From Streptomyces sp. RB17 (GTDB taxonomy: Bacteria; Actinomycetota; Actinomycetes; Streptomycetales; Streptomycetaceae), in NCBI RefSeq assembly GCF_009604455.1, contig NZ_WEGL01000002.1, positions 62,001 through 126,000 of the forward strand: a stretch of DNA of 64,000 nt. The letters are read 5' to 3'. The notes under the pieces were generated by a model. That model saw only the letters and a program-made list of their open reading frames with translations. It was not told where the DNA came from and did no database searches. Both the position numbers and the translations under genes were made by a program. Each line of letters opens with the position of its first letter. Within the stretch, counting starts at the first letter, position 1. This document shows, one piece after another, positions 44,366 through 51,755 of this stretch.

Positions 44366-46414
44366 ATGCCCGAAGTCAATCGGCGCCGATTCCTCCAACT
44401 CGCGGGCGCCACCACGGCGTTCACGGCGCTCTCCAGCAGCATCCAGCGCGCCGCCGCACTGCCCGCGAACCATCGCACCGGTACGGTCCGGGACGTCGAG
44501 CACATCGTCGTCCTCATGCAGGAGAACCGATCCTTCGACCACTACTTCGGCACGCTCCGAGGCGTCCGCGGCTTCGGTGACCCCCGCTCCGTCACGCAGA
44601 ACGGCCGCTCGGTCTGGAAGCAGTCCGACGGCACCAAGGACATCCTGCCCTTCCACCCGGACGCCGACGACCTGGGCCTCGCGTTCATCCAGGACCTGCC
44701 GCACGGCTGGCAGGACACGCACGCGGCGTTCAACGGGGGCAAGTACGACAAATGGGTGCCGGCCAAGGGCACCACGACCATGGCGCACCTGACCCGCGCG
44801 GACATACCGTTCCACTACGCCCTCGCGGACGCCTTCACCATCTGCGACGCCTACCACTGCTCGTTCATGGGCTCGACCGACCCGAACCGCTACTACATGT
44901 GGACCGGTTACGTCGGCAACGACGGCCAGGGCGGCGGCCCGGTCCTCGGCAACGACGAGAAGGGCTACGGCTGGACGACGTACCCCGAGCGCCTGGAGAA
45001 GGCCGGGGTCTCCTGGAAGATCTACCAGGACGTCGGCGACGGCCTCGACGCGAACGGCGGCTGGGGCTGGATCGACGACGCCTACCGCGGCAACTACGGC
45101 GACAACTCCCTGCTGTACTTCAACCAGTACCGAAACGCCCAGCCCGGCGACCCGCTGTACGACAAGGCCCGCACCGGCACCGACGCACGCAAGGGCGAGG
45201 GCTTCTTCGACCAGCTCAAGGCCGACGTCAAGGCCGGCAAGCTGCCGCAGGTCTCCTGGATCGTCGCCCCCGAGGCCTTCACCGAGCACCCGAACTGGCC
45301 CGCCAACTACGGCGCCTGGTACGTCTCCCAGGTCCTGGACGCGCTCACCTCCAATCCCGAGGTGTGGGGCAAGACCGCGCTGTTCATCACCTACGACGAG
45401 AACGACGGCTTCTTCGACCACGTCATCCCGCCGTACCCGCCGGCCTCCGGCGCCCAGGGCAAGTCGACCGTGGACACCGCTCTCGACCTGTACAAGGGTG
45501 ACGCGAGCCATGTCGCCGGCCCCTACGGGCTCGGCCAGCGCGTGCCGATGCTGGTCGTCTCGCCGTGGAGCAAGGGCGGTTACGTCTGCTCCGAGACCTT
45601 CGACCACACCTCGATCGTCCGGTTCATCGAGCGCCGCTTCGGTGTGCAGGAGCCGAACATCTCCCCCTGGCGCCGTGCCGTCGTCGGCGACCTGACCAGT
45701 GCCTTCGACTTCTCCCGCAAGGACACCGAGCCGGTCGCCCTGCCGTCCACGGCCGCCTACGAGCCGCCGGACCACAACCGCCACCCCGACTACGTGCCCA
45801 AGCCGCCCGCCCACCCCGCCCTGCCCAAGCAGGAGCGCGGCCACCGGCCCACGCGCCCGCTGAAGTACGCCCCGGTGGTCGACGGTTCCGCGGACACCGC
45901 GACCGGCACCTTCACGCTCACGTTCGCCTCGGGGGTGCACGCGGCCGCCGCCTTCCTGGTGACCTCCGGCAACCGCACCGACGGCCCCTGGACCTACACC
46001 ACCACGGCCGGCACGTCCCTCTCCGACACCTGGAACTCGGCCTACTCCGGCGGTGTGCACGACCTCGCCGTGCACGGCCCCAACGGATTCCTGCGCGTCT
46101 TCAAGGGCAAGGGCAAGGCCGCGGGACCCGAGGCGACCGCGCGGCATGTGGGCGACGACCTGGAACTCACCTTCACCAACAAGGGTTCCGGCACGGTGAA
46201 GCTCAAGGTCGTCAGCGGTTACGGCGTCGCCCCGGCGACGGTGACCGTACGGCCCGGTGCGACCGTCAGGCACACCGTGGACCTCACGGCGAGCAAGCGC
46301 TGGTACGACGTGACGGTCACCTGCGACGCGGACCCGGCCTTCCTGCGCGCCTTCGCCGGCCATGTCGAGAACGGTCGCCCCGGCGTCAGCGACCCGGCGA
46401 TCGCCGCGGAGTGA
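44366..46414 (+). CDS. Tat-exported phosphocholine-specific phospholipase C
   Basis: The 682-residue product has a Tat signal (RRRFLQLAG) followed by the phosphoesterase/PlcC domain. Typical motifs are EHIVVLMQENRSFDHYFGTL, SSTDPNRYYMWTG (as GSTDPNRYYM here), SWIVAPEAFTEHPNW and FITYDENDGFFDHV. Two DUF756-like C-terminal beta domains end the protein. The family cleaves phosphatidylcholine or sphingomyelin outside the cell. It is probably induced by phosphate starvation, but I do not see a clear PHO box. ATG 44366 is used. The ribosome site is weak. Confidence 0.92.
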   Translation: MPEVNRRRFLQLAGATTAFTALSSSIQRAAALPANHRTGTVRDVEHIVVLMQENRSFDHYFGTLRGVRGFGDPRSVTQNGRSVWKQSDGTKDILPFHPDADDLGLAFIQDLPHGWQDTHAAFNGGKYDKWVPAKGTTTMAHLTRADIPFHYALADAFTICDAYHCSFMGSTDPNRYYMWTGYVGNDGQGGGPVLGNDEKGYGWTTYPERLEKAGVSWKIYQDVGDGLDANGGWGWIDDAYRGNYGDNSLLYFNQYRNAQPGDPLYDKARTGTDARKGEGFFDQLKADVKAGKLPQVSWIVAPEAFTEHPNWPANYGAWYVSQVLDALTSNPEVWGKTALFITYDENDGFFDHVIPPYPPASGAQGKSTVDTALDLYKGDASHVAGPYGLGQRVPMLVVSPWSKGGYVCSETFDHTSIVRFIERRFGVQEPNISPWRRAVVGDLTSAFDFSRKDTEPVALPSTAAYEPPDHNRHPDYVPKPPAHPALPKQERGHRPTRPLKYAPVVDGSADTATGTFTLTFASGVHAAAAFLVTSGNRTDGPWTYTTTAGTSLSDTWNSAYSGGVHDLAVHGPNGFLRVFKGKGKAAGPEATARHVGDDLELTFTNKGSGTVKLKVVSGYGVAPATVTVRPGATVRHTVDLTASKRWYDVTVTCDADPAFLRAFAGHVENGRPGVSDPAIAAE

Positions 46415-46444
46415 ACGGGCGATGAACACCGCTCCGTGCGGGCT

Positions 46445-46480
46445 GGTCAGGTACCGGTCATATCAGGGTAGTGTGCCCCG
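46445..46480 (+). promoter_or_regulatory. Promoter of the LURP-one gene, leaderless
   Basis: TAGTGT at 46469-46474 could be a -10 and TGGTCA at 46445-46450 a -35, with 18 bases between. The start codon follows six bases after the -10 and no ribosome site exists, so the transcript likely begins at the GTG. Confidence 0.45.
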
Positions 46481-47329
46481 GTGACCACGCAATCGAACAC
46501 TCCGGCAGGCTGGTACCCGGATCCGCACGGAGCGCCGCAGACGCTCCGCTACTGGGACGGCACGCAGTGGACCGAGCACACCAACCCGGCGCAGCAGCCC
46601 GCCGGTCAGGTTCCGCAGCAGCAGGCCGCTCCCCAGCAGTACGGCGCCCCGCAGGCGCAGGCCGTCGACCCCAAGGTGCAGCGCCAGGTGCAGCAGCAGG
46701 CCGGGGTCGCGGCCGGCGGCCCCGGCGGCGGCAGCCTCTTCACCGAGCCGGTCCTGGTCGTGAACCAGAAGGCAAAGCTGATCGAGCTGACCAACGAGTA
46801 CAAGGTCATGGATCAGAACGGCCGCGAGATCGGCGCCGTGACCGAGGTCGGCCAGGGCGCGCTGAAGAAGATCCTGCGCTTCGTCTCCAGCCTCGACCAG
46901 TTCATGACCCACAAGCTGGAGATCCGCGACGCCTACGGCCAGCCGCAGTTGCTGCTGACCCGGCCCGCGAAGTTCTTCAAGTCCCGCGTGATCGTGTCGC
47001 GTCCGGACGGCTCGCAGGTCGGCGAGATCGTCCAGCAGAACATGATCGGGAAGATCAACTTCGCGATGAACGCGAACGGCCAGCAGGTCGGCGCGATCAA
47101 GGCGGAGAACTGGCGGGCGTGGAACTTCGCGATCGTCGACCACGCGGACAACGAGGTCGCCCGGATCACCAAGACCTGGGAGGGCCTCGCCAAGACGCTC
47201 TTCACGACTGCGGACAACTACGTCCTGCAGATCCACTACCAGCTGCCCGAGCCGCTGCTGAGCCTCGTGGTGGCGACGGCCCTGACCGTCGACACGGCCC
47301 TCAAGCAGAACTCGCGGGGCTGGAACTGA
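46481..47329 (+). CDS. DUF2510 protein with LURP-one/phospholipid-scramblase-like fold
   Basis: The 282-residue product starts with DUF2510 (PAGWYPDPHG, YWDGTQWTEH). A Gln/Ala/Pro linker follows, then a tubby-like beta-barrel (about 85-270). Segments such as FTEPVLVVNQKAKLIELTNEY, KLEIRDAYGQPQLLL and VGEIVQQNMIGKINFAM repeat the short beta-hairpin pattern of LURP-one-related/scramblase proteins. Biochemistry of the bacterial forms is poorly known. A membrane-lipid or surface role is inferred from the neighbouring phospholipase C. GTG 46481 probably starts a leaderless mRNA. Confidence 0.8.
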   Translation: MTTQSNTPAGWYPDPHGAPQTLRYWDGTQWTEHTNPAQQPAGQVPQQQAAPQQYGAPQAQAVDPKVQRQVQQQAGVAAGGPGGGSLFTEPVLVVNQKAKLIELTNEYKVMDQNGREIGAVTEVGQGALKKILRFVSSLDQFMTHKLEIRDAYGQPQLLLTRPAKFFKSRVIVSRPDGSQVGEIVQQNMIGKINFAMNANGQQVGAIKAENWRAWNFAIVDHADNEVARITKTWEGLAKTLFTTADNYVLQIHYQLPEPLLSLVVATALTVDTALKQNSRGWN

Positions 47330-47358
47330 GCACGCCCCGGACGGGGGAGAACGGTGAC

Positions 47359-47392
47359 GGCGGCCGGTGCGCGGATGTGCGCACCGGCCGCC
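47359..47392. terminator. Bidirectional terminator
   Basis: A perfect 14-base stem (47359-47372 with 47379-47392) and a 6-base loop lie between the convergent LURP-one and EamA genes. Confidence 0.85.
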
Positions 47393-47430
47393 GCTGTGTG
47401 TCGTCGTAGTTCGGAGTGCGTCGCCGTCGA

Positions 47431-48378
47431 TCAGAGTGAGGTGAGGTGTCCCGGCTGTTCCGGCTGCCGCGGGATCAGGGCCGGTTCGGCGGTCGCGGTG
47501 CCCGGCTCCAGGGCCAGTACCGCGGCGACGGGGTGGTCGTCGCCCGCGAGCGCCGGTTCCGGCGTGACCCGGGTGAGCAGGACCACACCCCAGGAGGCCA
47601 GGCCCGCTCCGGCGAGGGCCAGCAGGACGCCGGCGGGTCCGCCCTGGAGGCCCTGGCCGAGCAGGGTGAGTCCGATCACCGCGGCGGCCACCGGGTTGGC
47701 GAGGGTGACCACGGCCAGCGGCGCGCCGAGGCCGCCGCGGTAGGCGGTCTGCGACAGCAGCAGCCCGCCGACGGCGAACGCGGCGACGAGCACGGCCACC
47801 ACGACGACCTCCGTGCTCAGCACCGGGCCCGTGCGGTCCGTGGCCGCCACGGTCACCGTCTGGGTCAGCGCCGAGGCGACACCGGAGGCGAAGCCCGACG
47901 CGGTCGCGTGCCTGAGGCCGGGCCGGGCGCCGGGCCGGGACAGCATGCCGATCGCGACGGCGGTCGTACCGGCGACCGCCAGTGCCTCGGTCAGAGTCAG
48001 CACCCGCGCGGGCGCCGGACCGGAGGCGGTGACGAGCAGCGCGGCGAGCCCGAGCAGCGTCAGCGCCGTACCGCGCCACTCCATCGCCCTGACCCGGCGC
48101 CCGGCCGCCCGCGCGCCCAGCGGTACGGCCGCGACCAGGGTGAGTGCGCCGAGCGGCTGGACCAGAGTGAGCGGGCCGTACTTGAGGGCGACGACGTGCA
48201 GCAGGGCCGCGGCCGCGTTCAGACCGACCGCCGACCACCAGGCGCCGGTGCCGAGCAGCCGCAGCAGGCCGGTGCCATGGGTGCGGGCGGCGAGGCGTTC
48301 CTGGGCGACGGCGGCCAGCGCGTAGGCGACGGCCGAGACGAGGGAGAGGCCGACGGCGATCAGGGCGGCGGCGCTCAT
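47431..48378 (-). CDS. EamA/DMT-family transporter
   Basis: The 315-residue product is almost entirely hydrophobic, with about nine to ten membrane segments. The paired-repeat layout of the DMT superfamily is present (PLTLVQPLGALTLVAAVPLGA and PLAVVTLANPVAAAVIGLTLLG). A hydrophilic C-terminal tail is rich in Pro and Glu. The substrate is unknown. Family members move amino acids or metabolites. ATG 48378 overlaps the PAP2 gene stop by four bases, so the two are made together. Confidence 0.83.
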   Translation of the reverse strand: MSAAALIAVGLSLVSAVAYALAAVAQERLAARTHGTGLLRLLGTGAWWSAVGLNAAAALLHVVALKYGPLTLVQPLGALTLVAAVPLGARAAGRRVRAMEWRGTALTLLGLAALLVTASGPAPARVLTLTEALAVAGTTAVAIGMLSRPGARPGLRHATASGFASGVASALTQTVTVAATDRTGPVLSTEVVVVAVLVAAFAVGGLLLSQTAYRGGLGAPLAVVTLANPVAAAVIGLTLLGQGLQGGPAGVLLALAGAGLASWGVVLLTRVTPEPALAGDDHPVAAVLALEPGTATAEPALIPRQPEQPGHLTSL

Positions 48379-49178
48379 CGGCCCGCTCCCGCCAGGACGG
48401 GCTCGCGCGGCGCGAGCCGGCCGACGTTGTGTCCCGCCGTGCCGGCGGTCCGGTGCGGCGGGTGGATCACGGCGAGGGCGATGCCGAGCATGGCCGTCGC
48501 GACGATCGCGTCGAGCCAGTAGTGGTTCGCCGTTCCCACGATCACCAGCAGGGTGATCAGCGGGTGCAGCAGCCACAGCCGGCGCCACCGGGACCGGGTG
48601 GCCGCGATCAGGCCGATCGCCACCATCAGCGCCCAGCCGAAGTGCAGCGACGGCATCGCCGCGAACTGGTTGGACAGATGGTCGCTGGACGGTGGGCCGT
48701 ACACGTCCGGGCCGTAGACCCGCGCGGTGTCCACCAGACCGGTGCCGGTCAGCATCCGCGGCGGGGCCAGCGGGAACGTGAACGGCAGCACCAGCGCGGC
48801 CGTGGTGACGGCCGCGAGCACCCGGCGGGCCCATACGTAGTGCGCCGGCCGCCGGAGGTACAGCCAGACCAGGAAGGCCAGCGTCGCCGGGAAGTGGACG
48901 GTGGCGTAGTAGGTGTTCGCTAGGTGGGCGAAGGTGTCGCCGTGCAGCAGTGCGGACTGCACGGCGTTCTCGTGGGGGAGGTGCAGCGCCCTCTCCAGGT
49001 CCCAGACGCGGTGGGCGTTGCGGTAGGCGTTCGCGGTGTGGCCGGTGGCCAGTTGCCTGCCGAGCTTGTAGACGAGGAAGAGCCCCGCGACCAGCAGAAG
49101 CTCACGTATGAGTGCCGGGCGCGCGGTCGCGTCCGGCGGCTCCGCTGCTGCCTCTGCAGGCTCGGTTCGGGCATTCAT
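48375..49178 (-). CDS. PAP2-superfamily membrane phosphatase
   Basis: The 267-residue product has about six membrane segments and the PAP2 signature. The third motif is complete (MPSLHFGWALMVAIG, then TANHYWLDAIVA with its His/Asp), and GDTFAHLANTYYATVHFP resembles the inositolphosphotransferase/PAP2_3 subgroup. It hydrolyses or transfers a phospholipid-like phosphate at the outer membrane face. The substrate is unknown. ATG 49178 is used. It diverges from the TetR gene and its promoter region holds that regulator's operator repeats, so it is a probable TetR target. Confidence 0.88.
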   Translation of the reverse strand: MNARTEPAEAAAEPPDATARPALIRELLLVAGLFLVYKLGRQLATGHTANAYRNAHRVWDLERALHLPHENAVQSALLHGDTFAHLANTYYATVHFPATLAFLVWLYLRRPAHYVWARRVLAAVTTAALVLPFTFPLAPPRMLTGTGLVDTARVYGPDVYGPPSSDHLSNQFAAMPSLHFGWALMVAIGLIAATRSRWRRLWLLHPLITLLVIVGTANHYWLDAIVATAMLGIALAVIHPPHRTAGTAGHNVGRLAPREPVLAGAGR

Positions 49179-49247
49179 CCCCCGGCCCCTTCGCTGACGG
49201 TGGTGCGTGTGGTGGTGCGGTCGAGCCCCGTCCCCCGGGCGAAGCTC

Positions 49248-49317
49248 ATCGATACGTCATCGTACCGATACGTCAGTGTACCGATACGGTCGAGTACCGG
49301 TACACTTGCGTATCGGT
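49248..49317. promoter_or_regulatory. Cluster of ACCGATACG operator repeats
   Basis: Copies: ATCGATACG (49248-49256), ACCGATACG (49264-49272), ACCGATACG (49280-49288), palindrome GTACCGGTAC (49294-49303), and an inverted CGTATCGGT (49309-49317). Spacing is near 16 bases (one and a half turns). They sit between PAP2 and TetR starts, so the TetR protein probably binds here. Confidence 0.75.
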
Positions 49318-49433
49318 TGATGTGCGACACACTGGAGACGGAGTCGGGAGCCCGGCTCAGAACGTGCTTCAGCGGGCCATGCGGCAACGACCGCAGGGCA
49401 CGAGCGCAGGACACGAGTGAAGGGAAGCACCGC

Positions 49434-50057
49434 ATGACGTCGCAGGCCGCGGACGGACCGGACACGGTCGTCGCCTCGCGCCGCTCCAAGATCACGGCCG
49501 AGCGTGAGCGGGAGTTCTTCGACGCCGTGCTGGACCAGATCCGCGAAAGCGGTTACGAGTCCGTCACCATGGAGGGCGTCGCCGCGAGCACCCGGTGCAG
49601 CAAATCCACGCTCTACCGGCAGTGGAAGACCAAGCCCCAGTTCGTCGCCGCCGCGCTGCGCGCCAACCGCCGGGTGCGGTTCGCCGGCATCGACACCGGA
49701 TCACTCGCCGAGGACCTGCGCCAGGCGGCGCGGACCGCGGGGGAGTGGTCCGGCAAGGACACCAAGCTGCTGCAGGCGCTCGGGCCCGCGGTGACGGCGG
49801 ACCACGAGCTGGCCCAGGCGCTGCGCGAGGCGCTGGTGTTTCCGGAGACCGCGGCGCTGCAGGAGATGCTCGCCCGGGGCGTGGCCCGGGGCGAGGTCCG
49901 GGCGGACCATCCGGCGCTGGACTACCTCCCCGCCATGATGTTCGGCGTGCTGCGCATCCGGCCGGTGCTCTGCGGCCAGTACGCCGACGGCGACTATCTC
50001 ACCGGTTTCGTGGAGGCCATCGTGCTGCCCGCGCTCGGACTGACCGACGTGACATGA
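49434..50057 (+). CDS. TetR-family transcriptional regulator
   Basis: The 207-residue product has a TetR HTH (VLDQIRESGYESVTMEGVAA and CSKSTLYRQWKTKPQFVAAAL) followed by an all-helical ligand domain with the TetR_C-type C-terminal helices. ATG 49434 has AAGGGAAG upstream. It diverges from the PAP2/EamA pair and a cluster of five operator-like sites lies in the gap. The ligand is unknown. The promoter arrangement suggests it represses itself and the membrane pair. Confidence 0.9.
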   Translation: MTSQAADGPDTVVASRRSKITAEREREFFDAVLDQIRESGYESVTMEGVAASTRCSKSTLYRQWKTKPQFVAAALRANRRVRFAGIDTGSLAEDLRQAARTAGEWSGKDTKLLQALGPAVTADHELAQALREALVFPETAALQEMLARGVARGEVRADHPALDYLPAMMFGVLRIRPVLCGQYADGDYLTGFVEAIVLPALGLTDVT

Positions 50058-50137
50058 GACTCAGGCCGCCGTTCACGGGATGACTGAACGGTGACCTGCC
50101 CGCGCCGCACCGTGGGGACGGGGGCGGCGCGCACCCC

Positions 50138-50184
50138 CGGCCGGGTGGGGCTCCTCTTGAGCGGAGAGGTACCCCACCCGGCCG
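50138..50184. terminator. Bidirectional terminator
   Basis: Perfect 13-base outer arms (50138-50150 and 50172-50184) enclose a smaller stem (CTCC...GGAG). It lies between the convergent TetR and DUF2510 genes. Confidence 0.9.
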
Positions 50185-50207
50185 CATCACGTTCCCGCGG
50201 CCACGGA

Positions 50208-51269
50208 TCAGACGTCCTGGCCGTTCCCGCCGCCGGACGACACCTTGATCCCCTTGAGGATCTCGTCGATGACCGACGTCTTGTGCCCGACGTCGATGCC
50301 GAAGCGCAGCACCACGATCTGCTTGGCGTCGTCGGGGGAGGGGAACGCGACCGACTCGACATAGCCGTCGGCGCCCTTGCTGGTGACCGCCTTCCAGCGC
50401 ACCATGTACCCCTTCTGCCCGGCCACCGTCACCGCCCCGGAGCCCAGCACCTGGTGCGAGGTGATGCTGCCGTAGGTGGTGCCGCCGTAGGACTGCTTGG
50501 CGTTGGCCGCGATGTCCGCCTTGGCGACCTCCTCGGCCGTGTCGCCCTCGATGTTCAGCGCCTGGGCCGGAGCCGAGTAGACGCCGCCCGAGGTGCAGGT
50601 CTGGGTGGAGTTGCCCGGGCACTTGTAGGAGTCGTCGGAGGTCACCTGGGCGCCGACGCTGATCGTCTGCCCGGTCCAGCCGTCCGGCACCGGCAGGCTG
50701 ATGCCGTTGACCGGGTCCGGCACCGTGCCCCCGCCCTTGATCTTGGGTGCCTCGGACTGGTTCGGTGACGGCGAGGAGCCCCCGGACCCGCCCGAACCCC
50801 CGGAGCCGCCCTGGCCGCCGAAGCCGCCGCCCGGCCCGCCCTGACCGCCGTCGGGTCCGCCCGACGCGCCCTGCCCGGACCCGGCCCGGTCGGCGCTGCC
50901 GCCGCCGGTGTCCGTGGTCAGGGCCCACACGCCGACCGCGATGCTCGCCAGGACCGCGGTCGCCACCGCGACGGCGATGCCCGTGCGCACACCGCGCCGG
51001 GGCCCGGCCGGCGGCAGCGCGGGGTAGCCCGGATACGCCGGATACCCGGGCTGCGCGCTGTAGCCGGGGGGAGCTGCGGGCGCCGCCGGGTGCGCCGGCT
51101 GCGGGCCGCCGGCCGGCGGCGGCTGTGTCGGGGGACCCCACGTGGCGGCCGTCCCGGCGGGGCGGGTCTGGTCCGTCCAGGCCTTGCCGTCCCACCAGCG
51201 CTCGGTGGGCGGACCGTCGTTCGTCTGCCCGGGGTCGGGGTACCACCCGGGGGGAGTCACCTGCGTCAT
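50208..51269 (-). CDS. DUF2510 single-pass membrane protein with secreted C-terminal domain
   Basis: The 353-residue product begins with DUF2510 (PPGWYPDPG, RWWDGKAWTDQTRP). A Pro/Gly/Tyr-rich cytoplasmic linker precedes a single membrane segment (about residues 105-125, GIAVAVATAVLASIAVGVWAL). Outside the cell there is a long Gly/Ser linker, then a globular domain of unknown fold (about 190-350, SLPVPDGWTGQT, GYMVRWKAVTSKGADGYVESV). The Cys pair in KCPGNSTQTC may bridge. ATG 51269 was chosen for fit to DUF2510. Function is unknown. DUF2510 may attach or sense membranes. Confidence 0.8.
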   Translation of the reverse strand: MTQVTPPGWYPDPGQTNDGPPTERWWDGKAWTDQTRPAGTAATWGPPTQPPPAGGPQPAHPAAPAAPPGYSAQPGYPAYPGYPALPPAGPRRGVRTGIAVAVATAVLASIAVGVWALTTDTGGGSADRAGSGQGASGGPDGGQGGPGGGFGGQGGSGGSGGSGGSSPSPNQSEAPKIKGGGTVPDPVNGISLPVPDGWTGQTISVGAQVTSDDSYKCPGNSTQTCTSGGVYSAPAQALNIEGDTAEEVAKADIAANAKQSYGGTTYGSITSHQVLGSGAVTVAGQKGYMVRWKAVTSKGADGYVESVAFPSPDDAKQIVVLRFGIDVGHKTSVIDEILKGIKVSSGGGNGQDV

Positions 51270-51755
51270 GACCCCACCGTATGAGGCGACAGTGAAAGTG
51301 TGATGAGAGGATCTGCCGCCAATCGACCGGACCGGACATTTCGGCACCGGGATTTTTTTTCTCACCCCCTCCTCCTGCTCACCGCCCGGTTCCGCCCCCC
51401 TCCACCACCCGCCGCACCTGGTACCGCCGCCGAGCGGCATCGCGCCGGGCGGCCGGGAAGGAGAAGGCCGGCCCGAACGAGGCGTACGGGTGGCCCAGCG
51501 CCCCGGCGGTGCCGCCGTCCGCCGGAGCGAGGAAACGCTCCGGCACCGTGGTCGGCACCCACAACCGACCTCGCCCCAGGCATGGTTGACGCGCCGTCCG
51601 CTGCTGACCGGCTGATCGGGCCGGGTGCGCGTCGCCCGCCCGCACCCACTTTCACCCGCCAGGGCAACAGCTGCCCCGACCGGCCACCACGCATCCGACC
51701 GGACGGCTACGCTCAGGGTCTGTACGTCATTCGGGCGACCTGGGGAGGTAACGGG
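51270..51755. other. 486-base intergenic gap without recognised gene
   Basis: It lies between the DUF2510 gene and the ATPase gene. A run of eight T at 51353-51360 lies next to a C-rich tract. Open frames are present on both strands, but none has a ribosome site and a family-like product. The ATPase promoter must lie near the right end, but I see no clear box. Confidence 0.5.

Noticed and set aside
49248..49317. CRISPR-like or short tandem repeat array
   Set aside because: Units are 9-10 bases with inverted copies and no spacers of constant length; an operator cluster fits better.
51270..51755. Possible small genes in the gap before the ATPase
   Set aside because: Frames on both strands lack ribosome sites and give Gly/Arg/Ala-rich products typical of noncoding high-GC DNA.
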